Positions 8,045 through 16,669 of a stretch of DNA of 64,000 nucleotides are shown here, piece after piece. A program made the position numbers and the translations under genes. The stretch spans positions 1 through 64,000 of the forward strand of contig NZ_MPDJ01000007.1 in assembly GCF_001881565.1 (NCBI RefSeq), read 5' to 3'. Under the pieces are notes generated by a model. That model had not been told where the DNA came from. It was given only the letters and a program-made list of their open reading frames with translations, and did no database searches. Each line of letters opens with the position of its first letter. Position 1 is the stretch's first letter. This stretch comes from Eisenbergiella tayi. GTDB taxonomy: Bacteria > Bacillota > Clostridia > Lachnospirales > Lachnospiraceae.

Positions 8045-9310
8045 ATGAATTTCACTAATTTTAGGAAAAATACCTCTTTTGGTAAATTTTTATGTTCTTT
8101 TCTGTTGAACAGGCTGGGGGATTCCGTGGATGTGCTCACGATGAGCTGGCTTATCTATCTGCTCAGCGGTTCGGCCGCAGTTTCGGCACTGGCGATGGGG
8201 ATCAATTACATACCCTCCATAGTGATTCAGCCGCTTGCCGGCGCGTGGGTGGAACGCATGCACAAGAAAAAGGTCCTGATACTGATGGATCTGGGGCGTT
8301 TTCTGCTGGTCATGCTGATTCGGGCTCTGTACCTGGGCAAGATGCTGGCGCCGTATATGCTGCTGTGCATCACCTTTGCGGTTTCCACACTGGAAGCCTT
8401 CCGCAGCCCGGCTACTAACGGGGCACTGCCCAGGCTTTTGAAGGAAGAGGAATATGAATACGGGACCTCCATGCTGCAGGGAGGCGGGCGTATTATGGAA
8501 CTGGCGGGAACCGGGCTGGCTGGTGTGCTGATTGCCTGGCTGGGGATTTATGGAGCACTGCTCGTGGATGCGTCCTGTTTTCTGACAGCGGCACTTTTGA
8601 TCCTGCCGCTGGGGCTGCAGGAAGAGCTTCAGAAACAGCAGGCTGAAAGCTATGGAAAAACGCTGAAGGAAGGAATTTCCTTTTTAAGAGACTCACGGAA
8701 GCTGCTGCTGCTTGTTCTGCTCTGCGGCCTTCTGAATGCGATGCTTACGCCGATGCAGGCGCTGCAGTCCGCACTGGTAAAGGATATTTATCAAAAGGGC
8801 GGGGAAACCTTATCCTTTATGGGCGCCGCCCTGTCAGGAGGGATGCTGCTTGGCGCGTTCCTCTATCCTTTTCTTGCAAAAAGGGTGGCAATTGACAAAG
8901 CTCTGCTTTTATGTGGTATACTGAATGGAGGTTTTTATCTTGTCCTGGCAGGCTGTGCGCATATTGCCCAAAATATATTTTTTTACCCCATCCTGGGCCT
9001 TTCATCACTGGTTTTCGGGGTGTCCATCGGCTTTTTAAACACGGCGCTGGCAGTCATGATCATGAAAGCGATACCGATTCATTATATGTCCAGGGAAACC
9101 GGACTGGCAAATGCCCTTTGCCTGGCGGCGGTACCGGCCACCTCCTTTCTCGTATCGGCGGCGGCCAGGCTGGTTAAGGTGCCCGCTCTCCTGACGGCAT
9201 CGGGAATCCTGTTTCTCCTGATTATGGCGGTGCTGAAGGTCTCCGGGAAATTGAACGAGCTGTTGCCCGACGATTCAAAGGCGGGCAGAAATGAGGAAAA
9301 ATGGAATTAA
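8045..9310 (+). CDS. MFS transporter
   Basis: A 421-residue membrane protein with about twelve hydrophobic segments. It starts FGKFLCSFLLNRLGDSVDVL, and the loop LAGAWVERMHKKKVLILMD after helix 2 is the motif-A-like loop of enterobactin-exporter/macrolide-type (MFS_3) pumps. It probably exports a small hydrophobic compound by proton exchange. The start at 8045 follows AAGGAGACAGGAT. Its 3' end overlaps the following regulator by 10 bases, so the two are translated together and the regulator probably controls the pump. Confidence 0.85.
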   Translation: MNFTNFRKNTSFGKFLCSFLLNRLGDSVDVLTMSWLIYLLSGSAAVSALAMGINYIPSIVIQPLAGAWVERMHKKKVLILMDLGRFLLVMLIRALYLGKMLAPYMLLCITFAVSTLEAFRSPATNGALPRLLKEEEYEYGTSMLQGGGRIMELAGTGLAGVLIAWLGIYGALLVDASCFLTAALLILPLGLQEELQKQQAESYGKTLKEGISFLRDSRKLLLLVLLCGLLNAMLTPMQALQSALVKDIYQKGGETLSFMGAALSGGMLLGAFLYPFLAKRVAIDKALLLCGILNGGFYLVLAGCAHIAQNIFFYPILGLSSLVFGVSIGFLNTALAVMIMKAIPIHYMSRETGLANALCLAAVPATSFLVSAAARLVKVPALLTASGILFLLIMAVLKVSGKLNELLPDDSKAGRNEEKWN

Positions 9311-10371
9311 TCATAAAAAAAGAATGCTGGATGATCCGGGAAGCAATGGAGCTTCTGTTTCTCGCAGCAAATAAAGAAGAGTTTTCAGAAAATAAATATC
9401 TGTGGAATCTCAGAAAATTTGAACAGGAGCTGACGGAAGAACTGGCTTTACAGAAAGAATTCCTGGCAATGGCAAAGGAAATCCCGGTAACTCCGGCTAT
9501 CCGGAAATATTTTGAGCCGTTTCAGAAGGAGGGGCTGGAATGCCTGGCGAAGTGCCTTGTATGGACCTTCGGAGGGGAACAGACAGACAGTGTGGAAGAG
9601 ATGAAGGCGCTGGCGCTGAACGAGTTCCGGCAGTATCCGCTGGATGATTTCCCGGCCTTTGACCGGATCGGTGAAACTTTAAACCTCAAAAAAGAGGAAC
9701 GGCGCAGGTTTGCCGCCAGTGTGAAAAAACTGGATCTGGAAGAAAAATTTCAGGGCAGGCTGATCCTGGCGTTTGAATCCTATGAAGAAAGCCTTGATGA
9801 GCTGGGGGCGCTGCTGGAAGAGGCATTGCCGCTCCTGCTCCCGTACAGGACACAGATGCAGCGGCAGGCGTTACGGATGCAGCAGGAATGGCAGGCTTAT
9901 TTTGCCAAAAAAAGTCTGTCGGATTTCTGCGGAATGACGGGCGTATATGTGGACGAAAGCCTGTACCGGGCGGTGGAAATTGTGCCTAACCTGGTGAACG
10001 GACCTTTCATGGTCCTAAATATGGACGACGGAGAGCCGCAGGAAGATGTGCTGGTTATCCGAATAGGCTTTTTGATGCGGGAAAAGGTACTGGAATCCTG
10101 GTACCGGAATCTTGGGCAGCATGCGTTGGAGCTGCTGGCCGACGGAACGAAAATGGAAATCCTTCTTTACATAAAGGATACGCCGCATTATGGGAAAGAA
10201 ATAGCGGACAGGTTCGGGCTGACCACAGCCACCATCTCCTACCACATGAGCGAGCTTCTCCAGGAAGGGCTGATCCGGATACGGCAGCAGGGGAAACGGA
10301 TTTATTACAGCCTGGATAAGGAACAGGTGGGTGAGGTTCTGCGACAGGTACAGAACAGGCTTCTTCTATAG
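9301..10371 (+). CDS. large ArsR-type helix-turn-helix regulator
   Basis: A 356-residue protein. About 270 N-terminal residues are helical and charged with no family I can name. They precede a C-terminal winged helix: LLADGTKMEILLYIKDTPHY, then EIADRFGLTTATISYHMSEL and a wing GKRIYYSLD, as in ArsR regulators. The metal-binding ELCVCDL motif of classical ArsR is absent, so the long N-terminal part is probably the ligand sensor. Overlap with the MFS gene argues that it senses the exported compound or controls the pump. Confidence 0.75.
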   Translation: MELIIKKECWMIREAMELLFLAANKEEFSENKYLWNLRKFEQELTEELALQKEFLAMAKEIPVTPAIRKYFEPFQKEGLECLAKCLVWTFGGEQTDSVEEMKALALNEFRQYPLDDFPAFDRIGETLNLKKEERRRFAASVKKLDLEEKFQGRLILAFESYEESLDELGALLEEALPLLLPYRTQMQRQALRMQQEWQAYFAKKSLSDFCGMTGVYVDESLYRAVEIVPNLVNGPFMVLNMDDGEPQEDVLVIRIGFLMREKVLESWYRNLGQHALELLADGTKMEILLYIKDTPHYGKEIADRFGLTTATISYHMSELLQEGLIRIRQQGKRIYYSLDKEQVGEVLRQVQNRLLL

Positions 10372-10400
10372 AAACGCCCGTTTTACATACCTGTTTTAAA

Positions 10401-10423
10401 GGCGGCAGTACCGGCCTGCCGCC
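10401..10423. terminator. possible weak bidirectional terminator
   Basis: GGCGGCAG pairs with CTGCCGCC around a 7-base loop between convergent genes. The following T-tracts (CATGTTCTTT on plus, TTTAAAA on minus) are poor. Confidence 0.4.
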
Positions 10424-10459
10424 CATGTTCTTTCCTCTTGTTGTCTGCCTGTCGAAGCT

Positions 10460-10726
10460 TCAGCCTTCCACAATCAGATATCTTCCGTCACCCACGTCAA
10501 ATACCTCATCCGCTTCAAGAATTTCGTCCAAATCAGCACCTTCCATATCAATGCCGGCTTCTTCAAAATAATCCCTGACTTCTTCAGCGGAATCCACCAC
10601 AACTGCCATACACTCTTCCAGAAAAGCTTCTGCATCTTCCAAATTGGAAGCCACATCTTCTTCAGGAAAGAGCTGACCCTGGTGCTTAAGAAAACACATT
10701 ACAACCGCGTCATCATAATCGTGCAT
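10460..10726 (-). CDS. small acidic protein of unknown function
   Basis: An 88-residue strongly acidic protein, rich in Asp and Glu, with no Cys cluster or membrane segment. It begins HDYDDAVVMCFLKHQGQLF, and its middle and end alternate short acidic helices and strands (AEAFLEECMAVVVDSAEEV, DVGDGRYLIVEG). I do not recognise a named domain. The start at 10726 follows AAGGAGGGAAGAAG, which supports real expression. It is a single-gene unit, divergent from the Rpn gene across palindrome B. Confidence 0.65.
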   Translation of the reverse strand: MHDYDDAVVMCFLKHQGQLFPEEDVASNLEDAEAFLEECMAVVVDSAEEVRDYFEEAGIDMEGADLDEILEADEVFDVGDGRYLIVEG

Positions 10727-10814
10727 CTTCTTCCCTCCTTCCTACTTGGTTCTTCTAAATAAAATATACCGTTTCCATAAGGTTTGTGCAAGACTTTTTT
10801 CAGAATCAGCATGA

Positions 10815-11105
10815 TTCTTTGTAACGGTTCAGCCCCTCTCCGTCTTTCGGGCCTTCGTTTCCGGCCTGGGGTTCCTTCCCCTCCGCTGCCGGTTCCGTCC
10901 ATGCAGAGGTCCTTATAGGGGACGCTCTCGCTCGGATAAACACGCAGCGGTACTAAGGCAGCAAAGTACGCAGCCTAAGAACCGGCGAGTTTATACGCCC
11001 CTTACAGGATCCTCTGCATGGACGGAACCGGCAGCGGAGGGGAAGGAACCCCAGGCCGGAAACAAAGGCCCGAAAGACGGAGATGAGCTAAATCGTTACA
11101 AAGAA
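10815..11105. repeat. long palindrome element B (95-bp arms)
   Basis: Arms 10815-10909 and 11011-11105 are near-perfect inverse complements; mismatches cluster in the outer 25 bases. The 101-base centre (10910-11010) is the reverse complement of the centre of element D with only a handful of differences, including CGCAGCGGTACTAAG and the GAGCGAGAGC hairpin. The outer end TGTAACGGTTCAGC also matches element D. It lies in the divergent gap between the acidic-protein gene and the Rpn gene. Confidence 0.9.
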
Positions 11106-11123
11106 AATTCCCGACAGGAAATG

Positions 11124-11152
11124 TTGAATTTACGTAAAAGTAGTGATAAAAT
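11124..11152 (+). promoter_or_regulatory. sigma-A promoter of the first Rpn gene
   Basis: TTGAAT and TAAAAT are 17 bases apart, immediately outside the right arm of palindrome B. The leader runs about 145 nt to the start at 11305. Confidence 0.6.
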
Positions 11153-11304
11153 AAACGCAAGCATAAATTTCTAACGAATCTTGGCTATATGTGCCGTCTA
11201 ATTTCTATTCTCAATTCAGAAACTCTATGCTTACTATCCAACAAAGAAAGCAGGAGCGGCTGAATGAGAAGGCTGCTCCGTACACAAACAGAAAGGAGCA
11301 GCTT

Positions 11305-12189
11305 ATGGTAGAAGAACTGCACGTAGTAAGGAATCAAAAGGATACGGTTTTCCGAATGCTATTTCGGGAAAAGAAGGAATTGCTGGAATTGTACAACGCG
11401 CTGAATGGTTCCGCGTATAACAGCCCGGACGGCCTGACAATCTGTACCCTGGACAATGCAATATATATGAATTTTAAGAACGATATCTCGTTCCTGCTGG
11501 ATTCTGAGCTGAATCTGTACGAGCACCAGGCAACGTATAATCCCAATATGCCGCTGAGGGATTTGGTATACATTGCCAAACAGCTGGAAAAATATGCGCG
11601 GGATGAGACAATCTATTCTTCCACACTGGTGAAAATTCCGGTGCCCCGGTTCGTTGTATTTTACAATGGCACAGGGGAGCAGCCGGAAAGGCAAATCCTG
11701 TGTCTGTCAGATGCTTTTGAAAAAGAAACGGCGGAACCGGAGCTGGAACTGAAGGTACTCATGCTGAACATCAATTTGGGCCACAATAAAGATTTGATGG
11801 AAAAATGCAGGACATTGAAGGAATACAGCCAGTACGTAGATCGGGTCAGAAAATATGCAAAGAGCATGCGAATTGAGGAAGCGGTTGAGCGGGCAGTAAC
11901 GGAATGCATCAGAGAAGGCATTCTGGCAGATTTCCTGTCGGCACAAAGAGCGGAGGTGATAGCAGTGTCAATCTTTGAATACAATGAAGAAGAGGAAATG
12001 AGAAAAATCCGTGCAAGCGAGTATAAGAACGGCATGGAAGAGGGAATTGCCCTGGGAATAGAACAAGGAATTATAGAAATCTGTAAAGAAATGAACCTGA
12101 CCTTTGAACAGACGGCAGAAAAACTGAAACTTCGGTTTAACATCAGTGAACAGGAGGCTCAGGAAAGGGTACGGCATTATTGGGATTGA
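11305..12189 (+). CDS. Rpn-type PD-(D/E)XK nuclease family protein
   Basis: A 294-residue protein of the Rpn/transposase-like PD-(D/E)XK superfamily. The first part has KDTVFRMLFREKKELLELY, then the core DISFLLDSELNLYEHQATYN, with the Asp and the ExQ pair as candidate catalytic residues. A GMEEGIALGIEQGI linker precedes a C-terminal helical tail ending QERVRHYWD. The start at 11305 follows AAAGGAGCAGCTT; a GTG start at 11191 would add an N-terminus with no ribosome binding site. Family members promote recombination or act in phage defence; the exact job here is unknown. The tail resembles that of the Rpn gene at 60616. Confidence 0.78.
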   Translation: MVEELHVVRNQKDTVFRMLFREKKELLELYNALNGSAYNSPDGLTICTLDNAIYMNFKNDISFLLDSELNLYEHQATYNPNMPLRDLVYIAKQLEKYARDETIYSSTLVKIPVPRFVVFYNGTGEQPERQILCLSDAFEKETAEPELELKVLMLNINLGHNKDLMEKCRTLKEYSQYVDRVRKYAKSMRIEEAVERAVTECIREGILADFLSAQRAEVIAVSIFEYNEEEEMRKIRASEYKNGMEEGIALGIEQGIIEICKEMNLTFEQTAEKLKLRFNISEQEAQERVRHYWD

Positions 12190-12242
12190 TACTTACGTAA
12201 TTGGAAGGAACCGAACCGGATATTATAGGAAAGAAAAAAGGC

Positions 12243-12289
12243 CATCATGGCATCTGCTGTTTATAGGGCAAACCATGATGACTTTTTTG
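12243..12289 (+). terminator. intrinsic terminator after the first Rpn gene
   Basis: CATCATGG pairs with CCATGATG across a 23-base loop, followed by a T-run after AC. The upstream A-run could let it serve the opposite strand too. Confidence 0.65.
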
Positions 12290-12335
12290 TATTAATTAAG
12301 ACAATTCTATTTTCATTCTGAGCAGGCTGAACTTG

Positions 12336-13139
12336 TTATGATTCTTTCCCACATCTCTCCATAATTGTCTTCCACACACCCTTTTCCAGGTAAGAAGGAC
12401 AGGTAAAACGGGCGGCCGCCTTCACTTCCGGCCTGGCGTTTTCCACCGCATAGCTGAGACCGGCTGCCTGCATCAGGCCGATATCATTCGTATTGTCTCC
12501 AAATGCCATGGTTTCTTCTTTGGCAACGCCAAAAACCTGCTGTAATGTCCGCAGGGCATTTCCCTTATCCACCGAGGCGTCCATGAAATCCACCCACTCC
12601 TCACCGGCCACGCAGGTTTTAACAAGGCCGCCCCACTGGGGAATTAATACTTCTTCTCCAAGCTGCCGGATGCTTCCTCTGTGGTAAACAGCTATTTTCA
12701 GAATTACTTCCTCTTCCGCCAGTACATCCTCAACCTGGCGGAAAATATTATGATATCCATATTTCATCATGTCCAGGAAGAGCCTGTTTTTAGTTTCCAG
12801 CAGGCTTCCGTGGGGAGTTGATACGGTAAATTCATATTCGCTGCCAAGGCCGCGGAGCTGTTCCACGATCTGCCTGGCATATTCAGGCTTCATGGCGGTA
12901 AGTGCGAGATCCTTCCCCTTATAATATACATGTGCCCCGTTTTCCGCAATGTAACAGATTTGGTCTTCCACCTCGCGGAATACTCTGCGGATGCTGGCAA
13001 GCTGCCTTCCGCTCGCCCCGCAGAAAAGGATTCCCCTGTCCGTCAGTTTTTTGATTTCTTCCACCATTTCCGGATACAGGTCGGGTGTGGAATCCGGGAT
13101 CAACGTTCCGTCAATATCAGAAGCAATTAACTTAATCAT
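12336..13139 (-). CDS. Cof-type HAD-IIB phosphatase
   Basis: A 267-residue HAD hydrolase with motif I DIDGTLIPDS, motif II GASGRQLA, and GDNTNDIGLMQAAG with AVENARPEVK near the C-terminus. This is the same subfamily as the gene at 5643 but not closely similar. It is a likely cytosolic sugar-phosphate phosphatase of unknown substrate. The start follows GGAAAGGCTGAAAAAAC. It is the last gene of the long minus-strand block, about 80 bases after the neighbouring HAD gene. Confidence 0.83.
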   Translation of the reverse strand: MIKLIASDIDGTLIPDSTPDLYPEMVEEIKKLTDRGILFCGASGRQLASIRRVFREVEDQICYIAENGAHVYYKGKDLALTAMKPEYARQIVEQLRGLGSEYEFTVSTPHGSLLETKNRLFLDMMKYGYHNIFRQVEDVLAEEEVILKIAVYHRGSIRQLGEEVLIPQWGGLVKTCVAGEEWVDFMDASVDKGNALRTLQQVFGVAKEETMAFGDNTNDIGLMQAAGLSYAVENARPEVKAAARFTCPSYLEKGVWKTIMERCGKES

Positions 13140-13220
13140 GTTTTTTCAGCCTTTCCTGCCGGCGGGCGGATGCTTCCGCCATCGCATGGTTATTGTCATT
13201 CTCGGTTCGGACAGCTTTTT

Positions 13221-13871
13221 CTACAAAAGCGAAAGAAGCTCAGCCGGCCTTTCGATAATCACGTCCGCATGGTTTTCCTCCAGTTCCTGCCTGTCACGGA
13301 AGCCCCACAGAACTCCCACGGTAAACATCCCCGCCGCCTTACCGGTCTTCATGTCCACACTGGTATCCCCCGTATAGAGAAAGGCTTCTTTCGGCAGCCC
13401 CAGCTTTTTCTGAATCTGATATACTCCGGTGGGATCCGGCTTTTTAGGGACGCCGTCCATCTGCCCCTGTATCCAGTCAAAATATCCTGCGCCAAACAGG
13501 GTTTCCACCACCTGAATGCTGTTCTCATGGGCCTTGTTGGAAAGGACTGCAATGCGGATCTGTCTTTTCTTCAGTTCCTCCAAAAGCTCCCTGATTCCTT
13601 CATAGGGCCTTACATGGTACATACAGTCCTTCTCAAACAGCCTGGAGTATTCCTCAAACACTTCCTGAAAATGGATAAGGCCGGTATCGCCGGCTTTATC
13701 CAGGGCACGGCGCACCAAAACGGCGGCTCCGTCTCCCACAAAATATTTATAATCCGCCTCTTCGAATTCAGGCAGCCCGAATTTTCTTAATGCCCTGTTT
13801 CCGCAATAGGTAAGGGACTCTATTGTGTTGGCCAGCGTGCCGTCCAAATCAAAAATTACAGCTTTTTTCAT
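13221..13871 (-). CDS. HAD-IA phosphatase, phosphoglycolate-phosphatase-like
   Basis: A 216-residue HAD hydrolase with motif I DLDGTLANT, motif II VLSNKAHE, motif III Lys in PKKPDPTGV and motif IV TGDTSVDMKTGKAAGM. The small helical cap sits at residues of about 15-85. This pattern is common to Gph/PpaX-type enzymes that remove phosphate from phosphoglycolate or pyrophosphate. Which substrate applies here is not decided by the sequence. It lies 18 bases after maf, in the same transcript. Confidence 0.82.
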   Translation of the reverse strand: MKKAVIFDLDGTLANTIESLTYCGNRALRKFGLPEFEEADYKYFVGDGAAVLVRRALDKAGDTGLIHFQEVFEEYSRLFEKDCMYHVRPYEGIRELLEELKKRQIRIAVLSNKAHENSIQVVETLFGAGYFDWIQGQMDGVPKKPDPTGVYQIQKKLGLPKEAFLYTGDTSVDMKTGKAAGMFTVGVLWGFRDRQELEENHADVIIERPAELLSLL

Positions 13872-13889
13872 TGCCCCAATGCCTTTCTC

Positions 13890-14495
13890 CTAAATGAATT
13901 CTCTTTTTTTCATTTCCTGATAAAGCCTTCCCACCGGAAGGCCCACCACATTATTATAATCTCCGTCAATTCCCCGGATAAAAGCCGCAAAACGGCCCTG
14001 TATCCCATAGGCTCCCGCCTTATCCATCGGCTCCCCGGTTTCCACGTAGCCGGCAATTTCCTCTTCCTTCATGGGAAAAACCCGTACATCTGTACACTCA
14101 TAGAAGGAAAAGCTCTCTGTTTTCCCCTGTTCCTGCCATACCAGGGAAACGCCGGTATAGACCTGATGAACACCTCCCTGAAGCAGGCGCAGCATCCCTG
14201 CCGCCCGTTCCTTATCTCCGGGCTTGCCCAGGATCTGCCCCTGGCAGGCTACTATCGTGTCCGCTCCTATTACCACCAGGGATTCTTCAGCAAGGCTTTC
14301 CCCTGCGCCGGCCTGCAGCCTATGATATACTTCCATGGCCTTATGGAAGGAAAGCTCCTGTACCACCTCTCCGGGAAGTTCTTTTTCCGTCTTCTCCTCC
14401 CAGTCACTGGGATGAACTTCAAAGTCCAGGCCAATCTGCGTCAGAAGCTCCTGCCTTCTGGGTGATATGGACGCCAGTATTATCTTCTTTTTCAT
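13890..14495 (-). CDS. maf: Maf-type nucleoside triphosphate pyrophosphatase
   Basis: A 201-residue Maf/YhdE homologue that hydrolyses non-canonical or dNTP/UTP substrates to the monophosphate and pyrophosphate. The family motifs are clear: LASISPRRQELL at the N-terminus, VVIGADTIVACQGQILGKP in the middle with the catalytic Asp, and EPMDKAGAYGIQG near the end. The start follows AAAAGGAGTTTGTCGGC. It sits between polyphosphate kinase and HAD phosphatases, so several phosphate-ester enzymes share the unit. Confidence 0.88.
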   Translation of the reverse strand: MKKKIILASISPRRQELLTQIGLDFEVHPSDWEEKTEKELPGEVVQELSFHKAMEVYHRLQAGAGESLAEESLVVIGADTIVACQGQILGKPGDKERAAGMLRLLQGGVHQVYTGVSLVWQEQGKTESFSFYECTDVRVFPMKEEEIAGYVETGEPMDKAGAYGIQGRFAAFIRGIDGDYNNVVGLPVGRLYQEMKKREFI

Positions 14496-14518
14496 GCCGA
14501 CAAACTCCTTTTATCCTG

Positions 14519-16654
14519 TTATTCCATTTCCACATGCTTTTCCGGGATAAAAACCCTGCCGTCATGAGGTTCTTCCTGTGCTTTGACCGCTTCTATCGCT
14601 TCCATACAGAAGGCTTCCTGGGAATTGAAGGTTTCTTTTCCCCTGCGATCCACTTTTTCATAGCTGCCGTCCGGCTGAAGCAGATGGGCTTTTACCGTAT
14701 CCCGAAGCTGTACCTCCAGAATATGCATCACCTTTTCCTTCAGCCTGGGATCCTCCACCGGGAACATGATTTCCACACGCCGTTCCAGGTTTCTGGGCAT
14801 CCAGTCCGCACTGGAGCAATAGACTTCACTGTTGCCCCCATTTTCAAAATAAAAAATACGGCTGTGTTCCAGGAAGGTTCCTACGATGGAACGGACGGAA
14901 ATATTTTCACTGACATCCGGAATCCCCACCTTCAGGCAGCAGATTCCGCGGACAATGAGTTCAATCTTCACTCCTGCCGCGCTGGCTTCATACAGGGCGG
15001 CTATGATGTCCCTGTCGCAGAGGGAATTCATCTTGGCTATGATATGACCCTGTTCCCCCGCCTTAGCGTTCTTTATCTCTCTGGCGATCAGATACAGGAA
15101 TTTATCCTTCAGCCACAGCGGGGCCAGAGAAAGCTTATTCCAGGAAAGAGGCTCCGAATAGCCTGACAGCATGTTGAATACAGCTGTGGCATCCTCCCCA
15201 ATAGCCTCGGAACAGGTCATCATACCGATATCCGTATACAGCTTAGCGGTGGCGTCATTATAGTTTCCGGTTCCCAGATGCACGTAACGGCGGATGCCGT
15301 CCTCTTCCCTGCGGACCACCAGAGTTATTTTGCTGTGGGTCTTTAAGCCCACCAGACCGTATATAACATGACAGCCGGCTTTTTCCAGCTTTTTCGCCCA
15401 TACAATATTATTTTCTTCATCAAAACGGGCCTTCAGCTCCACCAGTACGGAAACCTGTTTCCCGTTTTCCGCCGCCTGGGCCAATGCCGCGATGATGGGG
15501 GAATTGCCGCTGACACGGTAAAGAGTCTGCTTAATCGCCAGCACGTCCGGATCCTTGGCGGCTTCTCTTATAAACTGCACCACAGGTTCGAAGGTCTGGA
15601 AGGGATGATGAAGCAGGATATCTCCTTCTCTCAGCTTTTCAAAGACACTTCCCTCCTCCATGAATTCCGGTACCGGCTGGGGAACGTACTTCTCTTCCTT
15701 CAGATGGGCAAAGCCTTCCATCCCGTACATTTTCATCAGGAAGGTGAGATCCAGAGGGCCGTCGATACGGTAAATATCCTCTTCCTCAATGGAAAGCTCA
15801 TCCTTGATCATGCGCAGCAGGCGCTTATCCACACCGGCTTCCACCTCCAGCCGGATCGCCTGGCCCCACTGCCTCTTTTTCAGCTGCTTTTCAATTTCCT
15901 TCAGCAAATCCTCCGCTTCGTCCTCATCGATGGTCAAATCCGCATTCCTCATGATACGGAAGGGATGGGAGCATACCACGTCATAATTCAGAAACAGTCT
16001 GGAAATATTCCGTTCTATGACCTCCTCCAGAAGGATGACGGCCTTTTCACCGGCTTTTTCCGCCGGAATCGGCACAATACGGGACAGGACGCTGGGGACC
16101 TGCACCGTAGCGAATTCCAGTTCTCCCTTTTCCTTACGTTTGGAAAGAAGCGCCCCGATATTCAGGGACTTGTTACGAATCAGAGGGAAGGGCCTGGAGG
16201 AATCCACCGCCATGGGGGTCAGGACAGGATAGACATTATCATCAAAATAGGCATCCACATAGGCGGCCTGTTCTTCATTCAGATTTTCATGCTGCTCCAC
16301 AACAGTCAGTCCATTTGCCTTCAGCAGAGGCAGCAGAGAACGATTGTATGTAGAATATTGCTGGGAAACCAGATCATGGGTCACCACATTCAGCTGCTCC
16401 AGCTGCTGGGCGGCAGTCAGGCCGGCAATATCCTTTTTGATATATTTGGCATTCACCATATCCTTTAAGGACGCAACACGCACCATAAAAAACTCATCCA
16501 GATTGGAAGCGGTGATGCTTAAAAATTTTAATCGTTCAAAAAGAGGGATCTGTTTATCTCTTGCTTCCGACAGCACTCTTTTGTTAAAAAGGATCCAGCT
16601 CAGTTCCCTGTTGGTATAGAGCTCAGGCTCCAGATAATCTTTTTTCTCCGCCAT
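14519..16654 (-). CDS. ppk1: polyphosphate kinase 1
   Basis: A 711-residue protein, the usual length of PPK1, which reversibly transfers the gamma phosphate of ATP to long-chain polyphosphate. N-terminal NRELSWILFNKRVL and the DEFFMVRVASLK block match the N and H domains. In the catalytic part the KTHSKITLVVR motif carries the candidate phosphohistidine and HLGTGNYNDATAKLYTD follows. It is encoded 15 bases after a Ppx/GppA phosphatase, so one transcript carries enzymes for making and probably breaking down polyphosphate. Confidence 0.93.
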   Translation of the reverse strand: MAEKKDYLEPELYTNRELSWILFNKRVLSEARDKQIPLFERLKFLSITASNLDEFFMVRVASLKDMVNAKYIKKDIAGLTAAQQLEQLNVVTHDLVSQQYSTYNRSLLPLLKANGLTVVEQHENLNEEQAAYVDAYFDDNVYPVLTPMAVDSSRPFPLIRNKSLNIGALLSKRKEKGELEFATVQVPSVLSRIVPIPAEKAGEKAVILLEEVIERNISRLFLNYDVVCSHPFRIMRNADLTIDEDEAEDLLKEIEKQLKKRQWGQAIRLEVEAGVDKRLLRMIKDELSIEEEDIYRIDGPLDLTFLMKMYGMEGFAHLKEEKYVPQPVPEFMEEGSVFEKLREGDILLHHPFQTFEPVVQFIREAAKDPDVLAIKQTLYRVSGNSPIIAALAQAAENGKQVSVLVELKARFDEENNIVWAKKLEKAGCHVIYGLVGLKTHSKITLVVRREEDGIRRYVHLGTGNYNDATAKLYTDIGMMTCSEAIGEDATAVFNMLSGYSEPLSWNKLSLAPLWLKDKFLYLIAREIKNAKAGEQGHIIAKMNSLCDRDIIAALYEASAAGVKIELIVRGICCLKVGIPDVSENISVRSIVGTFLEHSRIFYFENGGNSEVYCSSADWMPRNLERRVEIMFPVEDPRLKEKVMHILEVQLRDTVKAHLLQPDGSYEKVDRRGKETFNSQEAFCMEAIEAVKAQEEPHDGRVFIPEKHVEME

Positions 16655-16669
16655 AATCTTTTCTCCGTT

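Noticed and set aside
15368..16468. 366-codon open frame on the plus strand within ppk1
   Set aside because: It lies opposite conserved polyphosphate kinase sequence, and no family is recognisable in its translation.
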